From Chryseobacterium indoltheticum (GTDB taxonomy: Bacteria; Bacteroidota; Bacteroidia; Flavobacteriales; Weeksellaceae): a stretch of 64,000 nt of DNA. Shown here piece by piece: positions 27,551-36,363 of the stretch. Positions within the stretch are counted from its first letter, which is position 1. Every line of letters begins with the position of its first letter. The stretch is from positions 3,286,001 to 3,350,000 of the forward strand of contig NZ_CP033929.1 of assembly GCF_003815915.1 (NCBI RefSeq), in the 5' to 3' direction. The notes beneath the pieces were generated by a model. It had not been told where the DNA came from and made no database searches. It saw only the letters and a program-made list of their open reading frames with translations. The translations under genes and the position numbers were made by a program.

Positions 27551-28681
27551 ATGTACAAACTTTTCTTATTCTTTATTCTATTTCTATCTTTTACGAAAAA
27601 CCAAGCTCAGGAGTTATCAGTACCGTTTGAAATTATAGATGGATTTCCTATTGTTCATGTATGGGTAGAAGGTAAAAATCATCAATTCGTTTTTGATACC
27701 GGAGCATATAAAACATGTATAAATTCTGAGGTTTTTCCTAATCTTCCAATCTCAAAAAAGATTGAAAATATAGGTGGAATTGGGAGTGAAAGGAAATCGA
27801 TGAATGCAGTGAATTTTTCTTTTAATTTTTTAAATCAAAACTACCTTAACCAAGAAGTTATTTATACAGATTTAAGTTTATTCTCAAAAATGAGTTGCAC
27901 GAACTTAAAGATAAGTGGAATTATCGGACGTGATGTCATGGAAAATTATATTGTGGAAATAAATCCTGACAGTAAAAAAATTATTTTTCATCATCACTCG
28001 GATTTTAATGAAAGTCAATTGAAGGGTTTTACCAAAATAAAACTTCAAAAAAAAAGTCCGGCGGTTCCCATAAAGATTGGAGGAGAGACAAGATACGCTC
28101 TTTTTGATACAGGAAGCGCTTACGGAATAAGTACAACAAATTATAAGCTTGAGAACTATATCAAAACAGCACAACACATTTCCTATAAAAGTAAAGGAAG
28201 TAGCATTGGAATACATGGCGTTAATAATGATGAAGATATACATTACAAAGTTTACAATTCTCCACTAGAGGTCGGAAACCTCACTGTAAAAAATCAGGTT
28301 TTTGAAACATCAAAAAATGATTTTAATAATATGGGATTTGATTTTAGCAAACAGTTTATTTCCTATTTAGATTTAAAAAATCACAAACTTTTTATAAAAC
28401 AGGTAAATCAGAATACTGAAAGCATTAATGATAATGCTCTATATAATATAGGTTTTTCTGTCGGTTATAATGTCGAGAAAGAAAAAAGTATGATAACAAG
28501 ACTTTCTGCAAAAGTCGAAAATTTGGTTCCAGGTGACACTTTGATAAGTATTAATGGTGAAACACCTCCAACAAACAATTGTGAAATGTACTCTTTTCTA
28601 AGAAAATTTTTCGGTTCGAAAATGAAAATTGTTATTGAGCGGAATAATGAAACAAAAGAAATTGAAATAGAATCTGTTTAA
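27551..28681 (+). CDS. Secreted retropepsin-like aspartyl protease with C-terminal PDZ-like domain
   Basis: 376 residues with a signal peptide to about residue 20 (NQAQ). Two retropepsin-type halves each carry the catalytic D-T-G: Asp49 in FVFDTGAYKT and Asp186 in ALFDTGSAYG, each with a later hydrophobic-Gly motif (ISGIIGRDVMENY). The C-terminal 80 residues are PDZ-like (VENLVPGDTLISINGETPP). A single chain with two DTG halves could form a complete active site. Substrate unknown. The promoter is near-consensus (TATCTTTA). Confidence 0.85.
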   Translation: MYKLFLFFILFLSFTKNQAQELSVPFEIIDGFPIVHVWVEGKNHQFVFDTGAYKTCINSEVFPNLPISKKIENIGGIGSERKSMNAVNFSFNFLNQNYLNQEVIYTDLSLFSKMSCTNLKISGIIGRDVMENYIVEINPDSKKIIFHHHSDFNESQLKGFTKIKLQKKSPAVPIKIGGETRYALFDTGSAYGISTTNYKLENYIKTAQHISYKSKGSSIGIHGVNNDEDIHYKVYNSPLEVGNLTVKNQVFETSKNDFNNMGFDFSKQFISYLDLKNHKLFIKQVNQNTESINDNALYNIGFSVGYNVEKEKSMITRLSAKVENLVPGDTLISINGETPPTNNCEMYSFLRKFFGSKMKIVIERNNETKEIEIESV

Positions 28682-28693
28682 GTCCTATAAAAC

Positions 28694-28726
28694 AAAATCC
28701 GAAGTATTACTCTTCGGATTTTTTAT
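28694..28726. terminator. Bidirectional terminator between convergent genes
   Basis: The stem AATCCGAAG / CTTCGGATT with T-runs on both strands, between the aspartyl protease and transglycosylase genes. Confidence 0.85.
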
Positions 28727-28732
28727 TTTAAA

Positions 28733-29581
28733 TTATTTTGTGCGTATCGATTTAGAAAGAATTGCATTTTTTTTCATTAAGAAATCGGGCATCAAATCTG
28801 TAGGAAGAAAGAGTTTGCTTTCTCCATCATTCTCTAATGTGCTTACAATTTCAGGATTCCAACCCAGAAGATCATTCATATTAATTTTTAATTCTTCTGC
28901 AATTACCCCCAACTTAAATCCTGCATTAATTTCGGTTTCCGACAAAGCAACTTCCTGAGAGTTTGTCGCCCTATTATTTAAAAGATGAATCGTTCTGGAA
29001 TCATTATAATTTGCCAAAACCGAGTTTAATTCTCCTGTTGCATAACATGCATTCAAGTATTTCTTCACATGATTAATGGTTTCCGCAGGCAAATATTTAG
29101 AAAAAACATGGTATTGTGTAGAGTTTGCAGCCTGCATCGCTTTGGCAATATTTCCTTCTCCACAATTATAAGCAGCAACAACGGTTACCCAATTGTTATA
29201 TTTTTTATACAGATTTTTCAGCGAAACCGCAGCTGTTTTTGTACTTCTGTATAAATCATTTCGGCGGTCTTCTGTTAATCCATATTGATTGGCATGAGCG
29301 GTCATAAACTGCCAAACTCCTACAGCTCCTGCATGTGAAGTAATATTTCGGTTAAAATGAGATTCTATTAAAGCTAAATTTCTCAAATGCTTTGGCAACC
29401 CTTTCTCAACCATAGAAAATTCGATAAATGTCACAATTTCCTTGTTGGCTTCTATGATATTCTTGTATTTTCTTACACTGCTTTCAGAAGTGTCTGAAGC
29501 AGCAAGAAACTGCGCATTCACAAAATGTGAACAGCTCAGGAATATTGCCGATACTATAATTTTCTTGAGATTCGTTTTCAT
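28733..29581 (-). CDS. Lytic murein transglycosylase (SLT/MltD-like)
   Basis: 282 residues, with a signal peptide to about residue 24 (VNAQ). The goose-lysozyme-type SLT domain holds catalytic Glu73 in LALIESHFN, AGAVGVWQFM, and VAAYNCGEGNIAKAM, followed by a degenerate LysM-like peptidoglycan-binding tail (ELKINMNDLLGWNPEI). It cleaves the glycan strand of peptidoglycan, leaving 1,6-anhydroMurNAc. Single gene. Confidence 0.9.
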   Translation of the reverse strand: MKTNLKKIIVSAIFLSCSHFVNAQFLAASDTSESSVRKYKNIIEANKEIVTFIEFSMVEKGLPKHLRNLALIESHFNRNITSHAGAVGVWQFMTAHANQYGLTEDRRNDLYRSTKTAAVSLKNLYKKYNNWVTVVAAYNCGEGNIAKAMQAANSTQYHVFSKYLPAETINHVKKYLNACYATGELNSVLANYNDSRTIHLLNNRATNSQEVALSETEINAGFKLGVIAEELKINMNDLLGWNPEIVSTLENDGESKLFLPTDLMPDFLMKKNAILSKSIRTK

Positions 29582-29649
29582 TTTATTTGGGTAAAGCTAC
29601 TCAATCGCAAAGACGTTTTTTCAAAACTTCATTTCCGATTGAGCAACAA

Positions 29650-32145
29650 TTAATCTACTTTCCAGCTGATTTTTTCTTCTTCGTTATTCCATTCTACCGA
29701 AAGATTTTGCCCGGATTTCACTTCTTCTCTTACTATCATTTTCGAAATTGGTCTTGCCAGTTGCGATCTGATTACTCCGGAAATCTGTCTTGCTCCATAT
29801 TTACTGCTGAATCCGTTTAAGGCTAAGTTCTTTACCGCTTCATCGCTAATTTTCAAGCTCATTCCCAGTCTTGTTAATGAGTTATGAAGTGATTTCAGCT
29901 GAATATTAAAGATTCTTTCTGCAATAGATTCTGTAATCGGTGCAAACGGAATAATTTCTGTAATTCTAGCCAAAAATTCGGGTCTGAATTTTCCAGAATT
30001 CGACATAATCTGCATCAATGAATTCGATTCGGGAACTTTTCCTTCTTCAAACTGTTTTACAATTTCTTCACTTCCGATATTTGAAGTAAACAAAATCAAA
30101 GCGTTGCTGAAATCTCCTTCTTTTCCAAGCTTGTCATGAACTTTTCCTTCGTCCATAATCTGTAAAAACACATCAAAAACTGAATGATGCGCTTTTTCAA
30201 TTTCATCAAATAAAACTACGGTATAAGGTTGTTGTCTGATTTTATTCACCAACATTCCACCTTCCTCATAACCCACATAACCTGGAGGTGCGCCGTATAA
30301 AAGCGCTGCTGAATGTTCTTCTTTAAATTCCGACATATCAAAACGCACCATTGCTTTTTCGTCATTGAAAAGCAATTCTGCCATCGATTTTGCCAATTCT
30401 GTTTTTCCGGTTCCGGTTGGGCCTAAAAGAAAAAATGATCCAATGGGTTGTCCAGGCTTGTTTAATCCACTTCGGTTTTCTACAATAGCGTCCGAAAGAA
30501 TTTTCAAAGCGTGATCCTGACCAACGACCCTGTTCATCAGAAGACCTTCCATATTCAGAAGCTTTTCTTTTTCCTGAGCCTGAATTTTCCCAATCGGAAT
30601 ATTCGTTTTCGCAGCCATTACCGCCGCCAATTCCAAACGGTCTACTTTTTCTCTTTTTATAGCCGCATGTTGTAAAAGTTCGGCATATGTTTCTTCTATT
30701 ATTTTTTGAATTGATTCTGTCGGCATCGAATTGTCGATTTGCGGTTGTTCACTTAGAGAACCCCACAAAATAGGACTGATTTTATCTCGTAATAAATTGT
30801 AATTCCAAATCAATTCGTCTGCCTTATCTTTTTCATCAAAATATTCTTCTGTCAAAATATTTTCATAGATTTCTTTCCAGCTTTCCAATTCTTTTTCTGA
30901 AAGTTCGTCGAGCATTTTTATTGCCGCCATTGTCCGATCTAAAAGATCAATCGCTGCATCGGGAAGTTTTTTACCTTTTGCGTAACGTTTTGCCAAACGT
31001 ACACATTCGGGAATTGCATTCTTTTCAACTTCAATACCGTGATGTTTTTTATAGCCATCCAGCAAAACATCGATCATTTTCACACAAGTTTTTTCGTCCG
31101 GCTCAAGAACTGTTAAAACTTCAAAACGACGGTTAAAAGCCTGTTCAGGTTCTATAATTTTTCTATATTCTTCCTGAGTGGTCGCTCCGATTACGGTAAT
31201 TTCACCTCTTGCCAATTCTGGTTTAAGGATATTTCCGATATTTCCAATGCTGCCTTTCGGGTCTAAAAGCGTGTGAATTTCATCAATAAATAAAACTGCT
31301 TTTTCAATTTTTTTGCATTCGTTGATTACCTTTTTCAGACGGTCTTCAATTTCACCTTTATAAGAAGTTCCTGCCAATAAAGCTCCTGTATCCAATTCAA
31401 GTAAAGTTGCATTTTTAAGCATTTCCGGAACATTTCCTTTGATGATTTCTGTTGCAAAACCTTCTACCAAAGCTGTTTTACCAACTCCGGGTTCACCGAC
31501 GATAATTACATTGGGCTTACTTCTGCGGCAGAGAATTTCCACCAACATCCTAAGCTCTTTATCTCTTCCTATTATATTTTCTATTTCACCATTTCTCGCT
31601 TGTACTGTTCGGTCTACGCAATAGCTTTTAATGGATGGAAAAGAAGAATCTGAAAAGTCTGAAGACCCTCCAAACAGAGATGAAATATCGCCGTTATCTG
31701 AAGCAGCAAAAGGAGTATCTTTTCGATATAAATTGAAAATCTCATGTTCTCTTAAAGGAAGTGATTTTAACTGTTGCAGCGTAAAAGCAACCTGCGGTTT
31801 CACAATCGCTGTAAGAATACAGATCGGAGTAATCTCATCTAAGCCAAGCTTTAAACGAATGTCATCTGCTTCTTCCAAAATCTGATCTACAAACTCTCCT
31901 TCTCCAACTTCTGCCGGAAGATGGCTCGTCTTGGGATAATCTTCGATGCGTACATCTGCCCATTCGTAGAAATATCCGGGATCTTTATCTATGGTTTTCA
32001 GAAACTCGTTTAAGCCTATATCTTTATGCATTAAAGCCTGCAAAATATGCGGACCGCTATAAGTGGCGTTGTAATTTTCTCTTGCAATCGACTGTGCAAT
32101 ATGAAACAGTTGCTTTACTGTCTCGTTGGTAACAAGTACTCCCAT
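29650..32145 (-). CDS. ClpB/ClpV-type AAA+ ATPase (candidate T6SS TssH)
   Basis: 831 residues. The N domain (about 1-140) is a divergent Clp-N repeat. D1 has Walker A GEPGVGKT at 217-224 and LFIDEIHTLL; a short middle region follows; D2 has Walker A GPTGTGKT near 580 and VVLFDEIEKAHHSVFDV. Between the D2 sensor TSNIG and FRPEFLARI there is no IGF/IGL-type tripeptide, so it probably does not feed ClpP and is a disaggregase-type unfoldase. In Bacteroidota such proteins recycle contracted T6SS(iii) sheaths as TssH; no other T6SS gene lies in the window, so that role is an inference. Confidence 0.82.
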   Translation of the reverse strand: MGVLVTNETVKQLFHIAQSIARENYNATYSGPHILQALMHKDIGLNEFLKTIDKDPGYFYEWADVRIEDYPKTSHLPAEVGEGEFVDQILEEADDIRLKLGLDEITPICILTAIVKPQVAFTLQQLKSLPLREHEIFNLYRKDTPFAASDNGDISSLFGGSSDFSDSSFPSIKSYCVDRTVQARNGEIENIIGRDKELRMLVEILCRRSKPNVIIVGEPGVGKTALVEGFATEIIKGNVPEMLKNATLLELDTGALLAGTSYKGEIEDRLKKVINECKKIEKAVLFIDEIHTLLDPKGSIGNIGNILKPELARGEITVIGATTQEEYRKIIEPEQAFNRRFEVLTVLEPDEKTCVKMIDVLLDGYKKHHGIEVEKNAIPECVRLAKRYAKGKKLPDAAIDLLDRTMAAIKMLDELSEKELESWKEIYENILTEEYFDEKDKADELIWNYNLLRDKISPILWGSLSEQPQIDNSMPTESIQKIIEETYAELLQHAAIKREKVDRLELAAVMAAKTNIPIGKIQAQEKEKLLNMEGLLMNRVVGQDHALKILSDAIVENRSGLNKPGQPIGSFFLLGPTGTGKTELAKSMAELLFNDEKAMVRFDMSEFKEEHSAALLYGAPPGYVGYEEGGMLVNKIRQQPYTVVLFDEIEKAHHSVFDVFLQIMDEGKVHDKLGKEGDFSNALILFTSNIGSEEIVKQFEEGKVPESNSLMQIMSNSGKFRPEFLARITEIIPFAPITESIAERIFNIQLKSLHNSLTRLGMSLKISDEAVKNLALNGFSSKYGARQISGVIRSQLARPISKMIVREEVKSGQNLSVEWNNEEEKISWKVD

Positions 32146-32595
32146 TTATATTTTAATATTAATATTTTTGACATTTTTTGGTATAACTAAAATAAGTTTT
32201 TTTTGTCAATCATTAAAATTAAATAATGTTTATTTACAATTGCCGTGATTTATTTGTCTTGAAAACAAGTTTGCTAAGATATTATTCTTTATTTCGAAAA
32301 GAATATTAATTGATTGATTAATCAAATTAAGATAAGAATAGTGAAAAGAGTTCTAAAATCATTAAACATGAAAAACTTTTGACACAAAGATTTATATTTC
32401 AGTTTTATATTTTAGAAACAAAGGCAAATAAATTTACTTAGCAAAGCTTGAGAATCTTTATCAAGTCAATTCACATTTGCTTTAAATAATTTCGCACCAA
32501 GATTTAATTTGAATTACTTTAAAAATTAATAATACCTTATAAAACAACAAAGCCTTTCCAAGTAAGAAAGGCTTTGTTGTTATTATTTTAATAGA
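32146..32595. other. Long AT-rich intergenic region
   Basis: 450 bases between the ATPase gene and the giant T9SS protein gene. Apart from the terminator at 32543-32581 I see no ORF, repeat family or RNA structure. The ATPase gene's promoter must lie in the first part, but no exact TAnnTTTG box is visible. Confidence 0.4.
32543..32584 (-). terminator. Strong terminator of the first T9SS type B gene
   Basis: A 16-base perfect stem (AACAACAAAGCCTTTC with its complement) and seven-base loop, just downstream of the stop codon at 32596. Confidence 0.88.
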
Positions 32596-35500
32596 TTAAT
32601 CTCTATTTTTTAGAAGAATCCATCCGGATTTTAATTCAAGTTTTTTGCTTGCCGGGTTTTCCCATTGTACACGGTACCAATACGTGGCTGTTGGTAAATT
32701 AATACCTTTTAAAGATCCGTTCCACATGGTATTTGATTTGTTATCTGCCTTGAATAATTCGGCACCATATCTATCAAATATTGAAGCTGCAAAGTTTTTG
32801 TAATTGCTGATTCCTTTAAAATCAATATAATCATTCACTCCATCATTATTTGGAGTAATAGCATTGCTTAATACGAACGTAAAAAACTCTAGCGAATTAC
32901 CACATTTTGCGCCCTGTGTTCTTACCATTAATTTGTAGTTAGCGTTTCTCAATACATTATAAAATATGTTTGAAACCTGCCAACTTACTCCACCATCAAT
33001 AGAATACTCCAAAACTCCACCAGTAGGATTTGTAGCCGAAATAGTAAGCATTTCCTTATCGTAAACCACATTGGTAAATTGCGGAAGATCTGGATTAATA
33101 ATCTGAGCAGTAAACAGTTTAGAACATACTCCATTGCTGATCTCAACAGAATAAGAACCCGGAACATTGGTAGTAATCGTCTGTGTAGTGGCACCTGTAC
33201 TCCATAGATAAGTATAATTTGGTCCTGCACCTGCATCTAGTGTTGCAGGATCTCCGGCACAAACATATACATCTGCTAACGCAGAAACTATTGCCGGAAC
33301 AACTTCAATGGTAATTTTTGCAGGTATCGTTGATACGCAACCGTTTCCTCCCAACGCAAAAACTTCGTATGTGGTAGTAACTGTCGGAGTTACAACTTGT
33401 GTATTTCCATTTCCTGTAAGACCTGTCCAATTATAGGTAAAACCACCACTTGCCGTTAATGTTACAGACTCACCTGCACAGATTTTTGCTTTTGATGCTG
33501 ATATGAAAGCTGTTGGTGGCCCCACAATGATCGTAATGGTTGCCGGAGCTGCAGATACACATCCATTTGCGCCTGTTGCAGTAACAGAATAAACTGTTGT
33601 AGTTGCGGGCGAAACGACCTGTGTGTTGCCTGTTCCTGTTAAATTTGCCCAAGTATACGTTACTCCACCTGCAGCTGTAAGTGTTACAGATTCACCCGGG
33701 CAAATCTGTGCAACAGAAGAAGTTAAGGTGACTACAGGTAAAACTTTATCTTCAATAACATTTACGGTTGCTGTAAAAGTACATGTTAAATTTCCTGGTT
33801 GGGTAATATTAGTTACCGTTAAAGTATAAGCACCTACTGCATTCACTACAGGGCTTAAAGTATTGGCTCCTGAAACGATATTTCCACCTGCAGTCGTCCA
33901 CAAAATCGTTGAACCAGCGGGAACTGTAGATGCCGTTGCATTCAGTGTAATCTGAGGAACCGTACAGGTAATTGTTTGCGGAGCAGCTATTGTTAAATTG
34001 GTAACAGCAGTAGTTTGCAACTGTAATGTTACTACATAGCTACAGCCTCCGTTTTTGACCAATACATAGATCGTCTGGTTACCTGCACTTTGAAATGTTG
34101 TAGGAGCAGCAATCGTATTGGCATTTCCTGCATTTGCATCTGCCTGAAGTAAATAATATGCAAAAGTTGCAGTTCCCACAGTAGTAATCTGTGGTTGTGC
34201 TGATGTTAAATCATATGTAATATTTCCTTGCTGATAACATTTCAGGAGTGTTGCATTCTGTACTGTGATCGGTTGTGAAACCTCAATCGTTATTGTTGCA
34301 GGCGTTGTAGAAGTACATCCGTTTGCTCCGTTTGCTGTAACGGTATATGTTGTAGTTGTAGCCGGAGTTACTGTTTGTGTATTTCCTGTTCCGGTAAGCC
34401 CATTCCAGGTATAAGTAGCACCACCTCCTGCAGTAAGTGTTACCGTTTCACCTGCACAAATTAAAATTTTACTTGCTGTAAGTGTGGTTGTTGGCGGGGC
34501 ACTATCTCCTACAACAGTCACATTAGCCGTACCTGTACAAACAACGTTACCGGGTTGGTATGTATTTGTAATGGTTAAAGTATAAGTACCTGCTGTGTTA
34601 ACTATAGGGTTTAATGTATTCGCTCCTGATACAATGTTCCCTCCGGTGGTCGTCCATGCAAATGTAGATCCCGCAGGATAAACTGACGCTGAAGCATTAA
34701 GCGTTACTTGACTATTCGTACACGTTAAAGCTGTTGGCGTTGCGATAGTGGCTGTAATTTGCGGAGCTTTTACCAATTGAAGTTGTGCAACTTTAGAACA
34801 GAAACCATTTTTTACCAATACATAAATGGTCTGATTTCCTGCACTAGAGAATGTTGTAGGAGCTGCAATTGTATTGGCGTTTCCTGCATTTGCATCCGCC
34901 TGATTGATATAGTATGAAAAATTAGCTCCCGGAGTTGTGCTTATTGCCGCTTGAGCTGATGTTAAATCAAAAATAGCGTTGCCTGCTGTGTAGCAACTTG
35001 TTAATGTCGCATTTTGTACCGTCGGAGAAGTTCCGCCAACAATCGTTACTGTAGCAGAACCAGGACATGAATTCCCCGGAAGGGTGACCTCAACTTTGTA
35101 AACTCCCGGTTGTGTAGCCGTGTATGAAGCTCCGGTTGCGCCTGGAATAACCACATTATTAAGATACCAAACATAAGTCGCATTCGGAACTTGGGTAGAA
35201 GCTGTAAAAGTTTGTGGAGCATTATCACAAACGTTAATTGATGCAGGAAGCTGAACTCCTCCCGGACCTAAAATCTGCACACCAATATCGAAAGAACCTG
35301 CTTCTAAGAATACACCAGAATCATAAAGAGAATCTTGATAATCGGCTAAAACCATTTTAAAATGATATGTTTGTCCCGGTACAACAGTTGCTTTTGCTGT
35401 CAAAGGAACTGTACGTCCGTTAAAATTAGTTTCAATATTATTGAAATTATATCCTGCAAAATAAGAAGCATTCAAAGCGCCACAAGCTAAAGCTGAACCG

Positions 35501-36192
35501 TCAAATTCTGTTGAAGGTCTGATATTTCTCACACTTACTTGCCCTGCCCCATTGGGTAATACAGCTAAATTTGTATAGGTAGGATCTCCAGCTTTTTTTA
35601 ATAATAAAGCAAACCCGTCCCCAATATTACAAGGAAAGTCGCTATCATATTCTTCTGTTGCAAATAAATATCTGAAGGTTACTTCGGTTGCTGTAGGCAC
35701 AAAGTCAAATTCAATATAACTAGCGTCCTTTAGTACATTATTAGATACTGCTAATGCGGTAGCTAAATCTACGTCGCCTTGCGTTGGCAAAACATCTTGA
35801 AGAAACGATGAGATATAAGAATTACCTGCTTTTCTGGCTTGCCCCGTAGTAAGTACAATACCTTTTGCAAAAGGAAAATTGGTGGTTCCTTTATTAAAAA
35901 ATCCCCAGCTTCTGGTTTGATCACCTGCTGAGAGATTTGGAGAAACGACTACATTAGAAACATTTGCTGTAGAGCATGTTGATCCGCCAGCAATAAGCAC
36001 ATCTGTTACCAATTGTGTTATACTATAAGAGGATTCGACATAATTTGCTGTATTGACATCAATAAACGCTCCTGCTTTCATCGTCAGACTAGATGGCTTA
36101 CTGGTACTTTTACTTATTTTTCTCTGGGAAAACGTAAAATTACCAAGAAGCATGAAAACAAGAAGCAAATATTGTAATCGACCATTTAACAT
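32596..36192 (-). CDS. Giant secreted protein: choice-of-anchor L domain, Ig-like repeats, T9SS type B sorting domain
   Basis: 1198 residues. A signal peptide ends near 22 (FTFSQ). The choice-of-anchor L domain covers about 50-310 (YIEFDFVPTATEVTFRYLFATEEY, HFKMVLADYQDSLYDSG). Ig/PKD-like repeats cover about 320-1100: three units of the type ICAGE(S/T)VTLTA ... TYTVTA, and two copies of an ATL..CY..GN ... NQTIYVLVKNG module. The C-terminal gliding/type B domain (about 1115-1198: ITPNNDGVNDYIDFKGI, IFDRYGAELF, LPTATYWYRVQW, KSGWILLK) directs export by the type IX system to the surface. It is an adhesin-like paralogue of the next upstream gene. Confidence 0.92.
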   Translation of the reverse strand: MLNGRLQYLLLVFMLLGNFTFSQRKISKSTSKPSSLTMKAGAFIDVNTANYVESSYSITQLVTDVLIAGGSTCSTANVSNVVVSPNLSAGDQTRSWGFFNKGTTNFPFAKGIVLTTGQARKAGNSYISSFLQDVLPTQGDVDLATALAVSNNVLKDASYIEFDFVPTATEVTFRYLFATEEYDSDFPCNIGDGFALLLKKAGDPTYTNLAVLPNGAGQVSVRNIRPSTEFDGSALACGALNASYFAGYNFNNIETNFNGRTVPLTAKATVVPGQTYHFKMVLADYQDSLYDSGVFLEAGSFDIGVQILGPGGVQLPASINVCDNAPQTFTASTQVPNATYVWYLNNVVIPGATGASYTATQPGVYKVEVTLPGNSCPGSATVTIVGGTSPTVQNATLTSCYTAGNAIFDLTSAQAAISTTPGANFSYYINQADANAGNANTIAAPTTFSSAGNQTIYVLVKNGFCSKVAQLQLVKAPQITATIATPTALTCTNSQVTLNASASVYPAGSTFAWTTTGGNIVSGANTLNPIVNTAGTYTLTITNTYQPGNVVCTGTANVTVVGDSAPPTTTLTASKILICAGETVTLTAGGGATYTWNGLTGTGNTQTVTPATTTTYTVTANGANGCTSTTPATITIEVSQPITVQNATLLKCYQQGNITYDLTSAQPQITTVGTATFAYYLLQADANAGNANTIAAPTTFQSAGNQTIYVLVKNGGCSYVVTLQLQTTAVTNLTIAAPQTITCTVPQITLNATASTVPAGSTILWTTAGGNIVSGANTLSPVVNAVGAYTLTVTNITQPGNLTCTFTATVNVIEDKVLPVVTLTSSVAQICPGESVTLTAAGGVTYTWANLTGTGNTQVVSPATTTVYSVTATGANGCVSAAPATITIIVGPPTAFISASKAKICAGESVTLTASGGFTYNWTGLTGNGNTQVVTPTVTTTYEVFALGGNGCVSTIPAKITIEVVPAIVSALADVYVCAGDPATLDAGAGPNYTYLWSTGATTQTITTNVPGSYSVEISNGVCSKLFTAQIINPDLPQFTNVVYDKEMLTISATNPTGGVLEYSIDGGVSWQVSNIFYNVLRNANYKLMVRTQGAKCGNSLEFFTFVLSNAITPNNDGVNDYIDFKGISNYKNFAASIFDRYGAELFKADNKSNTMWNGSLKGINLPTATYWYRVQWENPASKKLELKSGWILLKNRD

Positions 36193-36208
36193 TTTAAACT
36201 ATTTTTAA

Positions 36209-36216
36209 CAAAAATA
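36209..36216 (-). promoter_or_regulatory. -7 box TATTTTTG of the 1198-residue protein gene
   Basis: Exact consensus, 17 bases upstream of the ATG. The same box at the same distance precedes the paralogue at 38733. Confidence 0.6.
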
Positions 36217-36313
36217 CTATTTTTTTTGATTAAAATTTAAGCGAAAAACAATTACATTGGTTTTAACACAATTATATAAAGACCAGATTTTCAGTTTCAT
36301 TTAGAATTTAAAC

Positions 36314-36345
36314 AAAAAAAAGACCGACAAAATCGGTCTTTTTAA
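36314..36345 (-). terminator. Terminator of the second T9SS type B gene
   Basis: A ten-base stem (AAAAGACCGA / TCGGTCTTTT), five-base loop and T-run on the minus strand. It shows that the two paralogues are separate transcription units. Confidence 0.85.
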
Positions 36346-36363
36346 AATATGTTACATTGAATA

